The notes: a model not told the origin generated them from the sequence alone. Positions 47,419-56,094 are shown, counted from the stretch's first letter. The stretch is DNA of 64,000 nt from Lacisediminihabitans changchengi (GCF_016634425.1 NZ_JAEPES010000004.1:472925-536924), one strand, 5' to 3'. Translations and numbers: made by a program.

Positions 47419-47717
47419 CAGATCTTCCTCGGTCGGGCGGGGGCGGCATCCGGGGCAGCAGCCTCATCGAAGTCGTCGACCAGGCCGAGAGCGCGCGGGC
47501 CGGAGAGGTAGCCGGTGGAGGAGAACTGCTGGGTGAGGGCGATCACCGTGGCCCGATAGTTGGTGATCCGCTCGATCACCTCGCTCATCGACTCGGTAAC
47601 GATGTACTTCGCACCGTCGACCATCACGAGCGTCGTGTCCGGATTCGAATGGATGCGCTCGATGAGGTCAGGGTTTATCGCAAACTGTGTGGCGTTGAGC
47701 CGCGTGACAACGATCAT
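47418..47717 (-). CDS. flbD: flagellar FlbD family protein
   Basis: A 99-residue protein of the FlbD/SwrD type: MIVVTRLNATQFAINPDLIERIHSNPDTTLVMVDGAKYIV, then SEVIERITNYRATVI. In Bacillus the homologue SwrD raises motor power and is encoded next to motility genes; the position before motA fits. The C-terminal ~30 residues are an Ala/Pro-rich tail. The leader (47718-47768) carries a FliA-type promoter, a GGA-loop hairpin and an AGGGATG ribosome binding site. Confidence 0.9.
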   Translation of the reverse strand: MIVVTRLNATQFAINPDLIERIHSNPDTTLVMVDGAKYIVTESMSEVIERITNYRATVIALTQQFSSTGYLSGPRALGLVDDFDEAAAPDAAPARPRKI

Positions 47718-47742
47718 GAGCGCATCCCTGCAGGTAATGAAC

Positions 47743-47757
47743 GGCCCGTCCTGGGCC
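47743..47757 (-). promoter_or_regulatory. GGA-loop hairpin in flbD leader (candidate CsrA site)
   Basis: The minus strand reads GGCCC-AGGAC-GGGCC: a perfect 5-bp stem with the 5-base loop AGGAC, exposing GGA. A second GGA lies in the ribosome binding site CAGGGATG (47730-47723), 5 bases before the flbD ATG. CsrA dimers typically bridge such pairs. Confidence 0.5.
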
Positions 47758-47768
47758 TACACCGGTAA

Positions 47769-47795
47769 CTATCGGCCGGGGTGCCGCTGCCGTAA
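47769..47795 (-). promoter_or_regulatory. FliA-type promoter of flbD-motAB operon
   Basis: TTAC (47795-47792), 15 bp, GCCGATAG (47776-47769) on the minus strand. The predicted transcript starts near 47762, giving a leader of about 45 bases before flbD. Confidence 0.75.
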
Positions 47796-47844
47796 GAAGT
47801 GCGCCACCTCCTGAACAAGGCGAGCAGAACGAACGTCGGGGCAC

Positions 47845-47878
47845 AGAAAAGGGGCGACCGGATGTCTCCGACCGCCCC
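47845..47878 (-). terminator. terminator after flgE
   Basis: The hairpin GGGGCG (47851-47856)/CGCCCC (47873-47878) has a second stem CGGA/TCCG inside, separated by a symmetrical AC/AC internal loop. On the minus strand it is followed by CTTTTCTG, a U-rich tail. It closes the flgB-to-flgE transcript and separates it from the flbD operon. Confidence 0.8.
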
Positions 47879-47893
47879 CTCGCCTACACCGAG

Positions 47894-49069
47894 CTAGCGC
47901 TTGAGGTTGGTGAGCTCCTGAAGTACCTCGTCGGAGGTGGTGATGATGCGGGCGTTCGCCTGGAAGCCACGCTGGGCGACGATCAGGTTGGTGAACTCCT
48001 GGGAGAGGTCGACGTTCGACATCTCCAGTGCGCCGCTGGTGAGACTGCCGATGCTGCCCGATCCTGGAGCGCCGACCTCGGCCTCGCCCGAGTTGAAGGT
48101 GGCGATGTACGACGACGACCCGGCCTTCTCGAGACCGCCGGGGTTCGGGAAGGTGGCGAGCACGACGCGCCCGAGCGCCTGCGACGAGCCGTTGCTGAAC
48201 GATCCGACCAGAGTGCCGTCAGCCGATAGCGTGTACGACTGCAATGTGCCGGCCGCGTTGCCGTCGGTCTTGGTGGCCGCTACGGTCGACAGCTTGGCGT
48301 AGCCGGTCAGCTTGGTCATGTCGACCGCGATGCCGCCGAGAGTCAGCGAGCCGCCCGCGGTCAACGCGCCCGCGGCATCGAAGGTCAGGGTGCCGGTAGC
48401 GGTGGCTCCGTTCGCGTCGACGCCCGCGATATCCCAGCCGGTAGCGGACTTGGTGAAGGTGAGGCTGACCGAGCGTTCCGTGCCCGCGGCGTCATAGACC
48501 TTGACGTCACGCACGAGCGCCGTGCCGACCGCCGCGTCAGATGGCAGGTTGCCGGTGAACTGCGTGCTCGTCGTGCGGGTGCCGGGTGAAACGGCTCCGC
48601 GCGGCAGCACGATGTTTCCGAGCGGACCGTTCTCGTTGACGACGCCGTTGGTGGCGGGCCAGCCCTGAACGAGCGAGCCGTCAGGGGCCACCATGTTTCC
48701 CGCCGCGTCGAAGTCGAAACTTCCGGCACGCGTGTACAGCGTCTGCCCGCCGAGCTTGGTGACGAAGAATCCGTCGCCCGAGATCATGAGGTCGGATGCC
48801 CGGCCGGTCGCCTGCGCGGAGCCCTGGGCGAAGTTGGTAGAGATTCCCGCGACCCGCACGCCGAGTCCGACCTGGGCCGGGTTGGTGCCACCGATCTGCT
48901 CCTGGGGGCTGCCGGCGCCCGAGGTGAGCTGCGAGAGCGTGTCCTGGAACTGCACCGCAGAGGCCTTGAAGGCGGCGGTGTTGACGTTGGCGATGTTGTT
49001 GCCGGTCACGTCGAGCATGGTCTGGTGCGAGCGGAGTCCGGAGATGCCGGAGTAGAGCGAGCGAAGCAT
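47894..49069 (-). CDS. flgE: flagellar hook protein FlgE
   Basis: A 391-residue hook/rod family protein. The N-terminal SLYSGISGLRSHQTMLDVTGNNIANVNTAAFK and C-terminal EFTNLIVAQRGFQANARIITTSDEVLQELTNLKR blocks form the D0 coiled coils. The central part carries a FlgE-type beta domain (FVTKLGGQTLYTRAGSFDFDAAGNMVAPDG). It polymerises into the hook. It is last of the flgB-to-flgE run, followed by a terminator. No flgF or flgG gene is adjacent. Confidence 0.94.
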   Translation of the reverse strand: MLRSLYSGISGLRSHQTMLDVTGNNIANVNTAAFKASAVQFQDTLSQLTSGAGSPQEQIGGTNPAQVGLGVRVAGISTNFAQGSAQATGRASDLMISGDGFFVTKLGGQTLYTRAGSFDFDAAGNMVAPDGSLVQGWPATNGVVNENGPLGNIVLPRGAVSPGTRTTSTQFTGNLPSDAAVGTALVRDVKVYDAAGTERSVSLTFTKSATGWDIAGVDANGATATGTLTFDAAGALTAGGSLTLGGIAVDMTKLTGYAKLSTVAATKTDGNAAGTLQSYTLSADGTLVGSFSNGSSQALGRVVLATFPNPGGLEKAGSSSYIATFNSGEAEVGAPGSGSIGSLTSGALEMSNVDLSQEFTNLIVAQRGFQANARIITTSDEVLQELTNLKR

Positions 49070-49091
49070 GGTGTGAGCCTTTCTAGGTGAA

Positions 49092-49550
49092 TCAGGCGGA
49101 AGGTGTGGGTGATGCAGAAGCTGTGGTGACGCCGGAGATGAGGTCGAGCGGCACGTCGACCCCTCCGACGGAGACGGTGGGCACGGCTCCGGCGAAGGAC
49201 ACGCTGTCGGCGAGGCCGGTGACGACCTTGCCGTCCTTGCCGGTGTAGGTGACCTGCTTGCCGACGTAGGCGGCGGCGGCGATGCGCATCTGCAATGAGA
49301 AGTCTTCGGTACTGGTCTGCGCCATCTCGGTCATCTTCTCCATCTGGGCCAGCTGGGTCGTCTGCGCGATCATCTGGTTGGTGTCCATCGGGGAGCTCGG
49401 ATCTTGGTTTCGCAGCTGGGTGACCAGCAGGTGCATGAACACCTCGGAGTCCATCGTCTGCTTGGGGTCTCGCGCGACCTGGTTCGTGTACAACCCGGCG
49501 CTGTTGGCTGGCGCGCTGCCGGAGACCACGCCGGTAATCGGATCTGCCAT
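49092..49550 (-). CDS. flgD: flagellar hook assembly scaffold FlgD
   Basis: A 152-residue short FlgD. The conserved N-terminal scaffold motif (DSEVFMHLLVTQLRNQDPSSPMDTNQMIAQTTQLAQMEKM) caps the growing hook. The C-terminal part has only one short beta region (VGKQVTYTGKDGKVVTGLADSV), lacking the large FLG_D Tudor/FnIII unit of enterobacterial FlgD, as in many Gram-positives. ATG 49550 is chosen; the frame continues upstream across fliK without meaningful sequence. Confidence 0.93.
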   Translation of the reverse strand: MADPITGVVSGSAPANSAGLYTNQVARDPKQTMDSEVFMHLLVTQLRNQDPSSPMDTNQMIAQTTQLAQMEKMTEMAQTSTEDFSLQMRIAAAAYVGKQVTYTGKDGKVVTGLADSVSFAGAVPTVSVGGVDVPLDLISGVTTASASPTPSA

Positions 49551-49566
49551 TCTGTGTTCCTTCTGT

Positions 49567-51084
49567 CTAGGCGAGCACGTCGAGGCTCGACATCGTGCCG
49601 AAGGCGCGACGGGCGGTCGCGCTCTCCGGCTCGACGGCGATGGACGCGAGGCGATTGGGCGTCTGGCCCTCTGGCCGAGCCGGCGCACCCTGATGGGCAC
49701 CCCGGTCCCCGCTGTCGGTTGGCTGGTTCTGGCTGGAGAGATCGAGATTCGCTGACGCGCCCTGACTGGCAAGGTCGCGGCGCAAGTCGGTGAGGATCGC
49801 CCGCAGCGCCTCTCGCCCGGCGTCGTTCGGCGCGAAGAGCTCCATGCGCACGCCGTCGGCACCGATGTGCGCGCGCACGGTGACCGGTCCGAGGTTCTCG
49901 GGCGTGACCTTGACAGTGACGATGTGGTCGCCGATCGGGCCGGTCGCGAGAGTGAACAGCGGCTTGGCGAGCTGGGCGGTGAAGGTGGGCGCGTTTGCGG
50001 GAGCGGGGGCCTGAGCCGCGGCGACCGGAGCGGCGGATGTCGCGGGCTGCACGTTCTGCGCGAGTGCGGGCAGCCCGGCTCCCGCCGCCCCACTCCCGCT
50101 CGCGTCGGCGATCCTCGGCGCCGTGTCATCGCGGAGGGAGCCGGGCACGACGGAGCCGGGGATCACGGCGGACACCTCGATCGGGAGCGACACGGTGGGC
50201 TGCGGTCTCGCCGCGGCGGGCTCCGCGGACGCTTCGCCTCGCGGCAGCGCAGCACCGTCAGCCGGAGCGACGGGTGCTGGAGCCGGCCTGCTGTTCTCAT
50301 CGGCGGCCGGCGCGAGCGGCGCGCTTGACGGTGCGACCGGTGCGACCGGTGCGACCGGTGCGGCCGCGGTCGTCTTCGCCGTGGGCTTTACCGCGGGGGC
50401 AGGGGTTGGGTCGGCGGCTTGGAGAGTCGCGGAGGCTTGGAGAGTCGCGGAGGCTTGGAGAGTCGCGACGGCATTGCCCATCGCGGTCGCGGTCGCGGTC
50501 GCGGTCGCGGAAACCACGGTTGCCGAGCTTGGCGAGGCACCGCTAGGTGGCCCTTCGACGAGCTCAGGGACCGAAACTGGGTCAGAAATCGAGGGCAGCC
50601 CTGAGACGGAAACGAGCCCAGAGACCGAAACGAGCCCTGAGACCGAAGCGGGCGCGGGCGTCCCATCGATAACCGTCGCCTCGGCGGGGGTCGCTACGGC
50701 GGCCGCGCTGACCGCCGCCGATAGCATCGCCATCGGATTCGGGGTCGGGGTCGGGGCGAGTGTCTGCGGTGCGACCGTCGTCGGGTCGACGGTCGCGACG
50801 GTCGAGGCGTCTGCGGACGTCGGGTCGGCGGGCGTCGCGTCGACGGGCGTCGCGTCGGCGGGCGTCGCGTCGGCGGCCACGGTGGCCGAGTCGTCTTTCA
50901 ACGCATCCGTCTTCGGCTGCGCGGAGTGCCTGCCGTGGCCGCGACCGACTGCCGTCGCGGGGCGCTCGGGTGCCATGGCGTCGGCGAGCGCCGCACCGAA
51001 GCTGGCAGCCCCGTTCTCACCCTTCGACTCCGAGCGGGTGGGCGCGGGCGCAGCCACCGGTGCCCCCAGGGTGATGCTGCTCAT
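49567..51084 (-). CDS. fliK: flagellar hook-length control protein FliK
   Basis: A 505-residue FliK. The C-terminal domain (about 385-505) has the Flg_hook signature (GDHIVTVKVTPENLGPVTVRAHIGADGVRMELFA), which contacts FlhB to stop hook growth. The first ~380 residues are low-complexity Ala/Pro/Thr/Val sequence with internal repeats (DATPAD, VSVSGL, TLQASA and APV series). They include VPELVEGP, encoded by the dispersed repeat at 50551-50573. ATG 51084 overlaps the fliJ stop as ATGA. Confidence 0.9.
   Translation of the reverse strand: MSSITLGAPVAAPAPTRSESKGENGAASFGAALADAMAPERPATAVGRGHGRHSAQPKTDALKDDSATVAADATPADATPVDATPADPTSADASTVATVDPTTVAPQTLAPTPTPNPMAMLSAAVSAAAVATPAEATVIDGTPAPASVSGLVSVSGLVSVSGLPSISDPVSVPELVEGPPSGASPSSATVVSATATATATAMGNAVATLQASATLQASATLQAADPTPAPAVKPTAKTTAAAPVAPVAPVAPSSAPLAPAADENSRPAPAPVAPADGAALPRGEASAEPAAARPQPTVSLPIEVSAVIPGSVVPGSLRDDTAPRIADASGSGAAGAGLPALAQNVQPATSAAPVAAAQAPAPANAPTFTAQLAKPLFTLATGPIGDHIVTVKVTPENLGPVTVRAHIGADGVRMELFAPNDAGREALRAILTDLRRDLASQGASANLDLSSQNQPTDSGDRGAHQGAPARPEGQTPNRLASIAVEPESATARRAFGTMSSLDVLA
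50416..50650. repeat. cluster of short tandem repeats inside fliK
   Basis: There are three 18-bp units (GGCTTGGAGAGTCGCGGA) from 50416 to about 50469, and five TCGCGG hexamers at 50481-50510. A copy of the dispersed repeat follows at 50551-50573, then 18-bp GAGACCGAAACGAGCCCT units from about 50603 to 50650. Nearby are 9-bp GTGCGACCG units (about 50340-50366) and 15-bp units (about 50825-50877). All unit lengths are multiples of three and keep the fliK frame. Confidence 0.85.
50551..50573 (+). repeat. dispersed repeat copy within fliK
   Basis: This copy is identical over 23 bases to the left arm of the palindrome at 27042-27064 except for two positions. It is read in the fliK frame as VPELVEGP. 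Confidence 0.85.
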
Positions 51085-51515
51085 ATCGCCTGTCCTTCCG
51101 CGGTGCGGTGCCACCCCGTGGTGACGATCTCGTCGAGCACGTTCTGCTCGGCGCTGAGGTCGGCGCTCCGTACGCCGTCGACGTGCTTGGCCTCGAGTTT
51201 TTCCAGGCCGACCGATCGGGCGCGGGCGGCGGTGAACGCCTGGCCCGCCGCATCCGCTTCGGTCTTGTTCGCGGCCTCGAGCGCCTGCAGCTCGCCAAGC
51301 ATGCTGCGGGAGGCGGCGCGCGAGGCGGCGATCGCGTAGAGAACGGTGGTGTCAGTGACGTCGGGAGCGATGCCGCCGAGGGCTGCCCGCGCACGACGCT
51401 CGCGGGCGGTACTTTCGCGCACACGGGCGTTTGCCGCGGCGAGGTCGCTAGCGGCCTGATCCTGCTGAATCTGGCGCAGGCGCAGGAGACCCGCGAGCGG
51501 AAACAGTTTGGCCAT
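51081..51515 (-). CDS. fliJ: flagellar export protein FliJ
   Basis: A 144-residue, almost entirely helical coiled-coil protein (RQIQQDQAASDLAAANARVRES and later LEKLEAKHVDG), matching FliJ size and place between fliI and fliK. It acts as the stalk that couples the FliI ATPase ring to FlhA and recycles chaperones. FliJ sequences diverge strongly, so the call rests on position and helical character. Confidence 0.85.
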   Translation of the reverse strand: MAKLFPLAGLLRLRQIQQDQAASDLAAANARVRESTARERRARAALGGIAPDVTDTTVLYAIAASRAASRSMLGELQALEAANKTEADAAGQAFTAARARSVGLEKLEAKHVDGVRSADLSAEQNVLDEIVTTGWHRTAEGQAI

Positions 51516-52822
51516 CAGATTCTCCCGAGCTTCTCGGCCAGCACCGTGAGCTGCTGCCAGGCGGATTCGGTGCTGCTCTGGTCGCTCATGCTCTGACGCA
51601 AAAAGGCGTTGATCTCGGCCTCGTTGTCGACGGCCGCATCGACCTTCGGGTTGGCTCCGCGCTGGTAGGCGCCGACGTCGAGCAGGTCTTGGGCGGCGCG
51701 ACGCGCGGCCATGGTCGAGCGCAGGACGGAGGCGACACGCATCCGCTCGGGAGCCGTCACCCGAGACGCGACACGGGAGATGGAGCCGAGGATGTCGATG
51801 GACGGGAAGTGACCGGCCACCGAGAGCTTGCGGTCGAGCACGACGTGCCCGTCGAGGATGGAGCGCGCCGCGTCGGCGATCGGCTCGTTGTGGTCGTCGC
51901 CATCGACGAGCACCGTGTAGATGCCGGTGACGGAGCCGATCTCGCCGGTTCCCGCGCGCTCGAGCAGCTGGGCGAGCAGCGAGAACGTCGAGGGCGGATA
52001 GCCGCGGGTGGCCGGCGGCTCGCCGACCGAGAGACCGATCTCGCGCTGCGCCATGGCGACGCGGGTGAGCGAGTCCATCATGAGCATGACGTGCGCGCCG
52101 TCGTCGCGGAACGACTCGGCGATGCGGGTGGCGAGGAAGGCGGCGCGGAGGCGCATCATCGCCGGCTCGTCGGAGGTGGCGACGACGACGATCGAGCGCG
52201 CCAGGCCCTCTGCTCCGAGGTCATCCTCGAGAAACTCACGCACCTCACGGCCGCGCTCCCCCACCAGCGCGATGACCGATACCTCGGCCTCCGTGCCGCG
52301 CGCGATCATCGACAGCAGCGACGACTTGCCGACGCCAGACCCCGCGAACAGGCCCATGCGTTGGCCGCGACCCATCGTCGTGAGGGTGTCGAGGGCGCGC
52401 ACGCCGAGCTGCAGCGGCTGCTCGATGCGCGCGCGATGCATGGCCGACGGGCTGTCGTTGTCGAGCGAGACGTACCGGGTCGCGCCGAGCGCGCCCTTGC
52501 CGTCGATCGGTCGGCCGAGGCCGTCGATGACCCGGCCGAACAGCGCTTCCCCGGTCGGTACGAGAATCGGTAGGCCCTTCGTGCGCACGGGCGCGCCGGC
52601 GCTGATGCCGGACATCCGCCCGAGCGGCATGCACCGGATGCCCGTGGTCGTCACCGCGATGACCTCCGCGTCGAGGGCGACGGTTCCGTCCTCGCCACCG
52701 ATGGTTACCAGATCGCCGATGGCGCAGTCGAGGCCGCCGACCTCAAGGCCCAGTCCGACGATGGAGGAGACGACTCCTACCCGCTCGGGGGCGGCGACAC
52801 GGAGTGCTTCGAGCACGCTCAT
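51515..52822 (-). CDS. fliI: flagellum-specific ATPase FliI
   Basis: A 435-residue homologue of the F1 beta subunit. The P-loop GLFAGSGVGKSSLLSMI (Walker A), VALVGERGREVREFLED, Walker B region VMLMMDSLTRVAMAQREIGLSVGEPP and DGHVVLDRKLSVAGHFPSIDIL are typical. It forms a hexamer that releases chaperones and helps export. The start overlaps fliH's stop by four bases. Confidence 0.96.
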   Translation of the reverse strand: MSVLEALRVAAPERVGVVSSIVGLGLEVGGLDCAIGDLVTIGGEDGTVALDAEVIAVTTTGIRCMPLGRMSGISAGAPVRTKGLPILVPTGEALFGRVIDGLGRPIDGKGALGATRYVSLDNDSPSAMHRARIEQPLQLGVRALDTLTTMGRGQRMGLFAGSGVGKSSLLSMIARGTEAEVSVIALVGERGREVREFLEDDLGAEGLARSIVVVATSDEPAMMRLRAAFLATRIAESFRDDGAHVMLMMDSLTRVAMAQREIGLSVGEPPATRGYPPSTFSLLAQLLERAGTGEIGSVTGIYTVLVDGDDHNEPIADAARSILDGHVVLDRKLSVAGHFPSIDILGSISRVASRVTAPERMRVASVLRSTMAARRAAQDLLDVGAYQRGANPKVDAAVDNEAEINAFLRQSMSDQSSTESAWQQLTVLAEKLGRI

Positions 52823-53463
52823 GCGAGGGCCTCCGCGAGGACGCGAGGATTCATCGCCGCCGCGGTCTCCGCGATGGCCGCGCGAGCGCGAGCGGTCGCG
52901 GCGGTGATGCGGGCGTCGAGGTATCCGATCGGCAGCTCGGCGATCGCATCGCCGCGCGCCAGGGACGGATCGGCGATCAGCGGAACACCGGCGGCGGCGA
53001 TGATCTCGTCGTCGAGCACGGACAGGTCGATCGGACTGAGCCGGATCGTCGTCACCAGAGGCGCATCGGCGGTGGAGAGTGCGCGGGTGAGGGCGGCGCG
53101 GGCCGAGGTGTCGCCGGTGGCGAGTTCGATGCCGAGCAGCGCCTCGGCGAGCGCCAGCGCGTTCTGAGCCAGCACATCCTGAGCTTCGGAAACGAGCGGC
53201 ATCGCGCGGGCGGCGAGAGCGGCGGAGGCGGCACCGAGGATGTCGATCGCCCGATCCAGTCGAGCCTGGCCGTGCCGGATGGTCGCGTCGTGCTCCGCCT
53301 GCAGTCTGGCGCGCAGTTCGTCGAGCTCGGCGTTTGCCGCCCGGAGCCCCTCGGCGTAGCCGGCCGCGTGACCGCTCGCGCGGGCGCGCAGGTCGGCCTC
53401 GTCCTGCTGCTCGGTGCGCAGGCTGGGAAAACGCAGGGTGGCGAAGGCCGGCTCAGGCGACAT
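52819..53463 (-). CDS. fliH: flagellar assembly protein FliH
   Basis: A 214-residue helical protein. The N-terminal FATLRFPSLRTEQQDEADLRARASGHAAGYAEGLRAA includes the short glycine-spaced repeat of FliH, and the C-terminus resembles V-type ATPase E subunits. It regulates FliI and tethers it to the C-ring. It overlaps fliG by 11 bases. Confidence 0.88.
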   Translation of the reverse strand: MSPEPAFATLRFPSLRTEQQDEADLRARASGHAAGYAEGLRAANAELDELRARLQAEHDATIRHGQARLDRAIDILGAASAALAARAMPLVSEAQDVLAQNALALAEALLGIELATGDTSARAALTRALSTADAPLVTTIRLSPIDLSVLDDEIIAAAGVPLIADPSLARGDAIAELPIGYLDARITAATARARAAIAETAAAMNPRVLAEALA

Positions 53464-54469
53464 ATTGATCGTCGTCCCCTCGCTGGATGGTGATGGCGCC
53501 CTGGGCCTCGAGGTCGCGGATGGCGCGAACGATCTCGGCGCGGGCCTCCTCGATCTGCTTCATGCGCACGGGCCCGAGGTTCTGCACCTCTTCCTCGAGG
53601 ATCTCGCGGAGCCGCTCGGAGATGTTGGCCCGGATGACCTCGATCACGGCCTCGGTCGAGCCCTTCATGGCCAGAGCCAGCACGCTCGCATCGATGCCGC
53701 GCAGTACCTGCTGCACGTCTTTCTTCTCGAACTTGACGATGTCGGCGAAGGTGAGCAGGCGCGAACGCACTTCTTCGGCGAGGGCCGGATCGGTGACGTC
53801 GAGGCTCTCCAGCAGCGCGCGTTCGGTGGCGACATCCGCCCGGTTGATGATCTCGACCAAGGGCTGGACGCCGCCGACCACGTCGACGGTGTCGCGGGCG
53901 GTGACGACCGCGCTCGCGCGCACCTTGAGGGTGTCGGCGACGACGCGGACGGCCTCGGGCGCGGCGCTACCCATGGTGCCGATCGCCTGGGCGACCGCCG
54001 AGCGCACGTCGTCGTCGAGACCCGCCAGCACCGGAGAGGCATGCTCAGGGCGCAGGTGGGCGAGCACGAGGGCGATGGTCTGCGGCAGTTCGCCGTCGAG
54101 CAGGGTGACCAGCTGGCCGGGCTCCGCGCTGTCGAGAAACTCGAAAGCGCGGCCGCCCATACTCGAGGCGACGCGACCGAGCACGCCCGCGGCGCGCTCC
54201 GAGCCGAAGGATGCCTCCAGCAGCGAGGAGGCGAAGTCGCGACCACCGCGGGTGTTGCGCCCGCCCTTCATCGTGAGCTCGTGGAACTCGAGGATGGTGC
54301 GCTCGGCGACCGCGCTGTCGACGCGGCGCAGTCGGATGATCTCGGCGGTGATTTCCTCGGCTTCGGTCTCGGTGAACTGCTTCATTACCTCGGCGGCCCG
54401 GATCGGGTCGAGGTTCATCAGCACTACAGCGACCTTCTGCGTGCCGCTCAGAACCGCGGGTGCGCTCAT
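53453..54469 (-). CDS. fliG: flagellar motor switch protein FliG
   Basis: A 338-residue armadillo-repeat protein with three domains. LSGTQKVAVVLMNLDPIRAAEVM marks the FliF-binding N-domain, AEPGQLVTLLDGELPQTIALVLAHLRPEHASPVLAGL the EHPQR-type middle domain, and LLTFADIVKFEKKDVQQVLRGID with ALKG-like LAMKGSTEAV and LEEEVQNLGPVRMKQIEEA the torque domain. It transmits force from MotA to the rotor. The start overlaps the fliF stop by four bases. Confidence 0.95.
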   Translation of the reverse strand: MSAPAVLSGTQKVAVVLMNLDPIRAAEVMKQFTETEAEEITAEIIRLRRVDSAVAERTILEFHELTMKGGRNTRGGRDFASSLLEASFGSERAAGVLGRVASSMGGRAFEFLDSAEPGQLVTLLDGELPQTIALVLAHLRPEHASPVLAGLDDDVRSAVAQAIGTMGSAAPEAVRVVADTLKVRASAVVTARDTVDVVGGVQPLVEIINRADVATERALLESLDVTDPALAEEVRSRLLTFADIVKFEKKDVQQVLRGIDASVLALAMKGSTEAVIEVIRANISERLREILEEEVQNLGPVRMKQIEEARAEIVRAIRDLEAQGAITIQRGDDDQYVA

Positions 54470-56094
54470 GCGTTCTGCCTGTCGTCCATAAGCCCGCGCA
54501 GGAACTCGGCCGTGCGTTGCGGGTCGGCACCGGCAAGGGCATCGAGCTCGGCACGCTTGCGGTCGGTGTCGCCCGGCTCGATCGGCATCGGCGTGAAGGT
54601 GATCGGGGCTGCGGCGGCCGGCGGGGTGAGCTGCATCGGCACCGTCTGGTCCATCATGATCGAGCGCAGCTCTGCCAGTTCGCCGGCCTCCTTCTCGTCG
54701 CGCAATTCTCCGCTGCGACGGCGGAAACGACGCAGAAGCACGAGGGCGATGATCAGCGCGGGGATCGAGATCCCCAGCACGATGGCGGTGGTGCGGATGA
54801 GGTCCATCGTGCGCGCATCGGCTTCCGCCTTCTGCTGCGCGGCGATCTCCTTGGCGGCGCTGACCGCGCCCGCGGTGTTGAACGGCATCAGCTCGACGCT
54901 CAGCTTGTCTCCACGCTTGGTGTCGATGCCTGCTGCCGCGTTCACCAGCGACTTCACATTGGCGACGTTGAGGTTGCCGGCGGCCGCCGCGTTGATCGCG
55001 ACCGAGACGGTCTGCTTGCGCAATTCGCCGGCCGGAATCGAGGTCTGCTCGGTCACCTGGTTGAGCGCGTTGTTCTTGGTGACCTGCTGCGATGTCACCC
55101 CGTTGGCGCCCGTCGTGGTTCCGTCGGCGCCGCTACCGCTCGGCACGGAGATGTTGTCGGGGCCGAGCACGCCGGCGCTGCTTCCCGAACCGCTGCCAGC
55201 TCCGCCGCCGAGCTCGGTGTTGCTCGACTCGTTGATCGCGGGCGAATCCGTGGGGGTGGTGTACGTCGTCGACGTCTTCTGGCCGGTGGCCTGGCTCATG
55301 TCCGCGGCCACCACGACGGTGGCGTTTCCGGGGCCGACCACCTTGTCGAGCATCGACTGAACGGCGGTCTGCACTCGGGTCTCGTATTCGGTCGACTGCT
55401 TCGAACCGGATGCCGCGCCATCCGTTCCCGAGGCGGAGAGCACGGAACCCTTCGCGTCGACCACGGTCACGTCAGACGACTTCATGCCGTCGACCGAGGC
55501 CGAGGTGAGGTGCACGATCGCCTGCACCTGGTCGTCGTCGAGCGAGATGCCGTTCTGGGTGGCGATGAAGACGGATGCCGTCGGATCGCTCTTCTCTGAG
55601 ATGAACACGGTGTCCTTGGGGATCGCCAGCTTCACCGACGCCGTCTTGACGCCCTTCATGGCCTCGATCGTGGAGGCCAGTTCGCCCTCCAGCGCACGCT
55701 TGTACGTCGTGTTCTGCTGAAACTCGGAGGCGGTGACCCCCATCTTGTCGAGCAGGGAGTAGCCGCCGGTGTCGGAGGAGGGCAGCCCGGCCGCTGCCGC
55801 CTTGAGGCGTTCGGAGTAGACATCCGCCTCGGGCACCAGAATCGTGCCGCCGCCGTCGGTGAGCTGGTAGTCGACGCCGTCGGTGCGTAGCTGGTCGACG
55901 ACACCGCTGGCGTCGGTGGCGCTGAGGCCGGAGAACAGCGGCGAATACTGCGGGCGGCTGAGCCAGACCGAGATGCCGACGATTCCGAGCACGAGCACCG
56001 CGACACCGATGATCGCCACGGTACGCTGGGCGATCGTGAATTCGCGCAGCCCGTTGGTGAAGCGCGAGAAGAAGGAGCTGAGCTGGGCGGGCAT
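54466..56094 (-). CDS. fliF: flagellar MS-ring protein FliF
   Basis: A 542-residue MS-ring subunit. The first helix (VAIIGVAVLVLGIVGISVWL, about 27-46) is followed by YscJ/FliF ring-building domains (YSPLFSGLSATDASGVVDQL, RALEGELASTIEAMKGVKTASVKLAIP) and a Gly/Ser-rich periplasmic loop. The second helix lies near 425-447, and a cytoplasmic FliG-binding tail ends AEFLRGLMDDR. It overlaps fliE's end by one base. Confidence 0.95.
   Translation of the reverse strand: MPAQLSSFFSRFTNGLREFTIAQRTVAIIGVAVLVLGIVGISVWLSRPQYSPLFSGLSATDASGVVDQLRTDGVDYQLTDGGGTILVPEADVYSERLKAAAAGLPSSDTGGYSLLDKMGVTASEFQQNTTYKRALEGELASTIEAMKGVKTASVKLAIPKDTVFISEKSDPTASVFIATQNGISLDDDQVQAIVHLTSASVDGMKSSDVTVVDAKGSVLSASGTDGAASGSKQSTEYETRVQTAVQSMLDKVVGPGNATVVVAADMSQATGQKTSTTYTTPTDSPAINESSNTELGGGAGSGSGSSAGVLGPDNISVPSGSGADGTTTGANGVTSQQVTKNNALNQVTEQTSIPAGELRKQTVSVAINAAAAGNLNVANVKSLVNAAAGIDTKRGDKLSVELMPFNTAGAVSAAKEIAAQQKAEADARTMDLIRTTAIVLGISIPALIIALVLLRRFRRRSGELRDEKEAGELAELRSIMMDQTVPMQLTPPAAAAPITFTPMPIEPGDTDRKRAELDALAGADPQRTAEFLRGLMDDRQNA

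Noticed and set aside
53414..55360. 648-codon open frame on the plus strand
   Set aside because: Antisense to fliG and fliF, with composition of a shadow frame.
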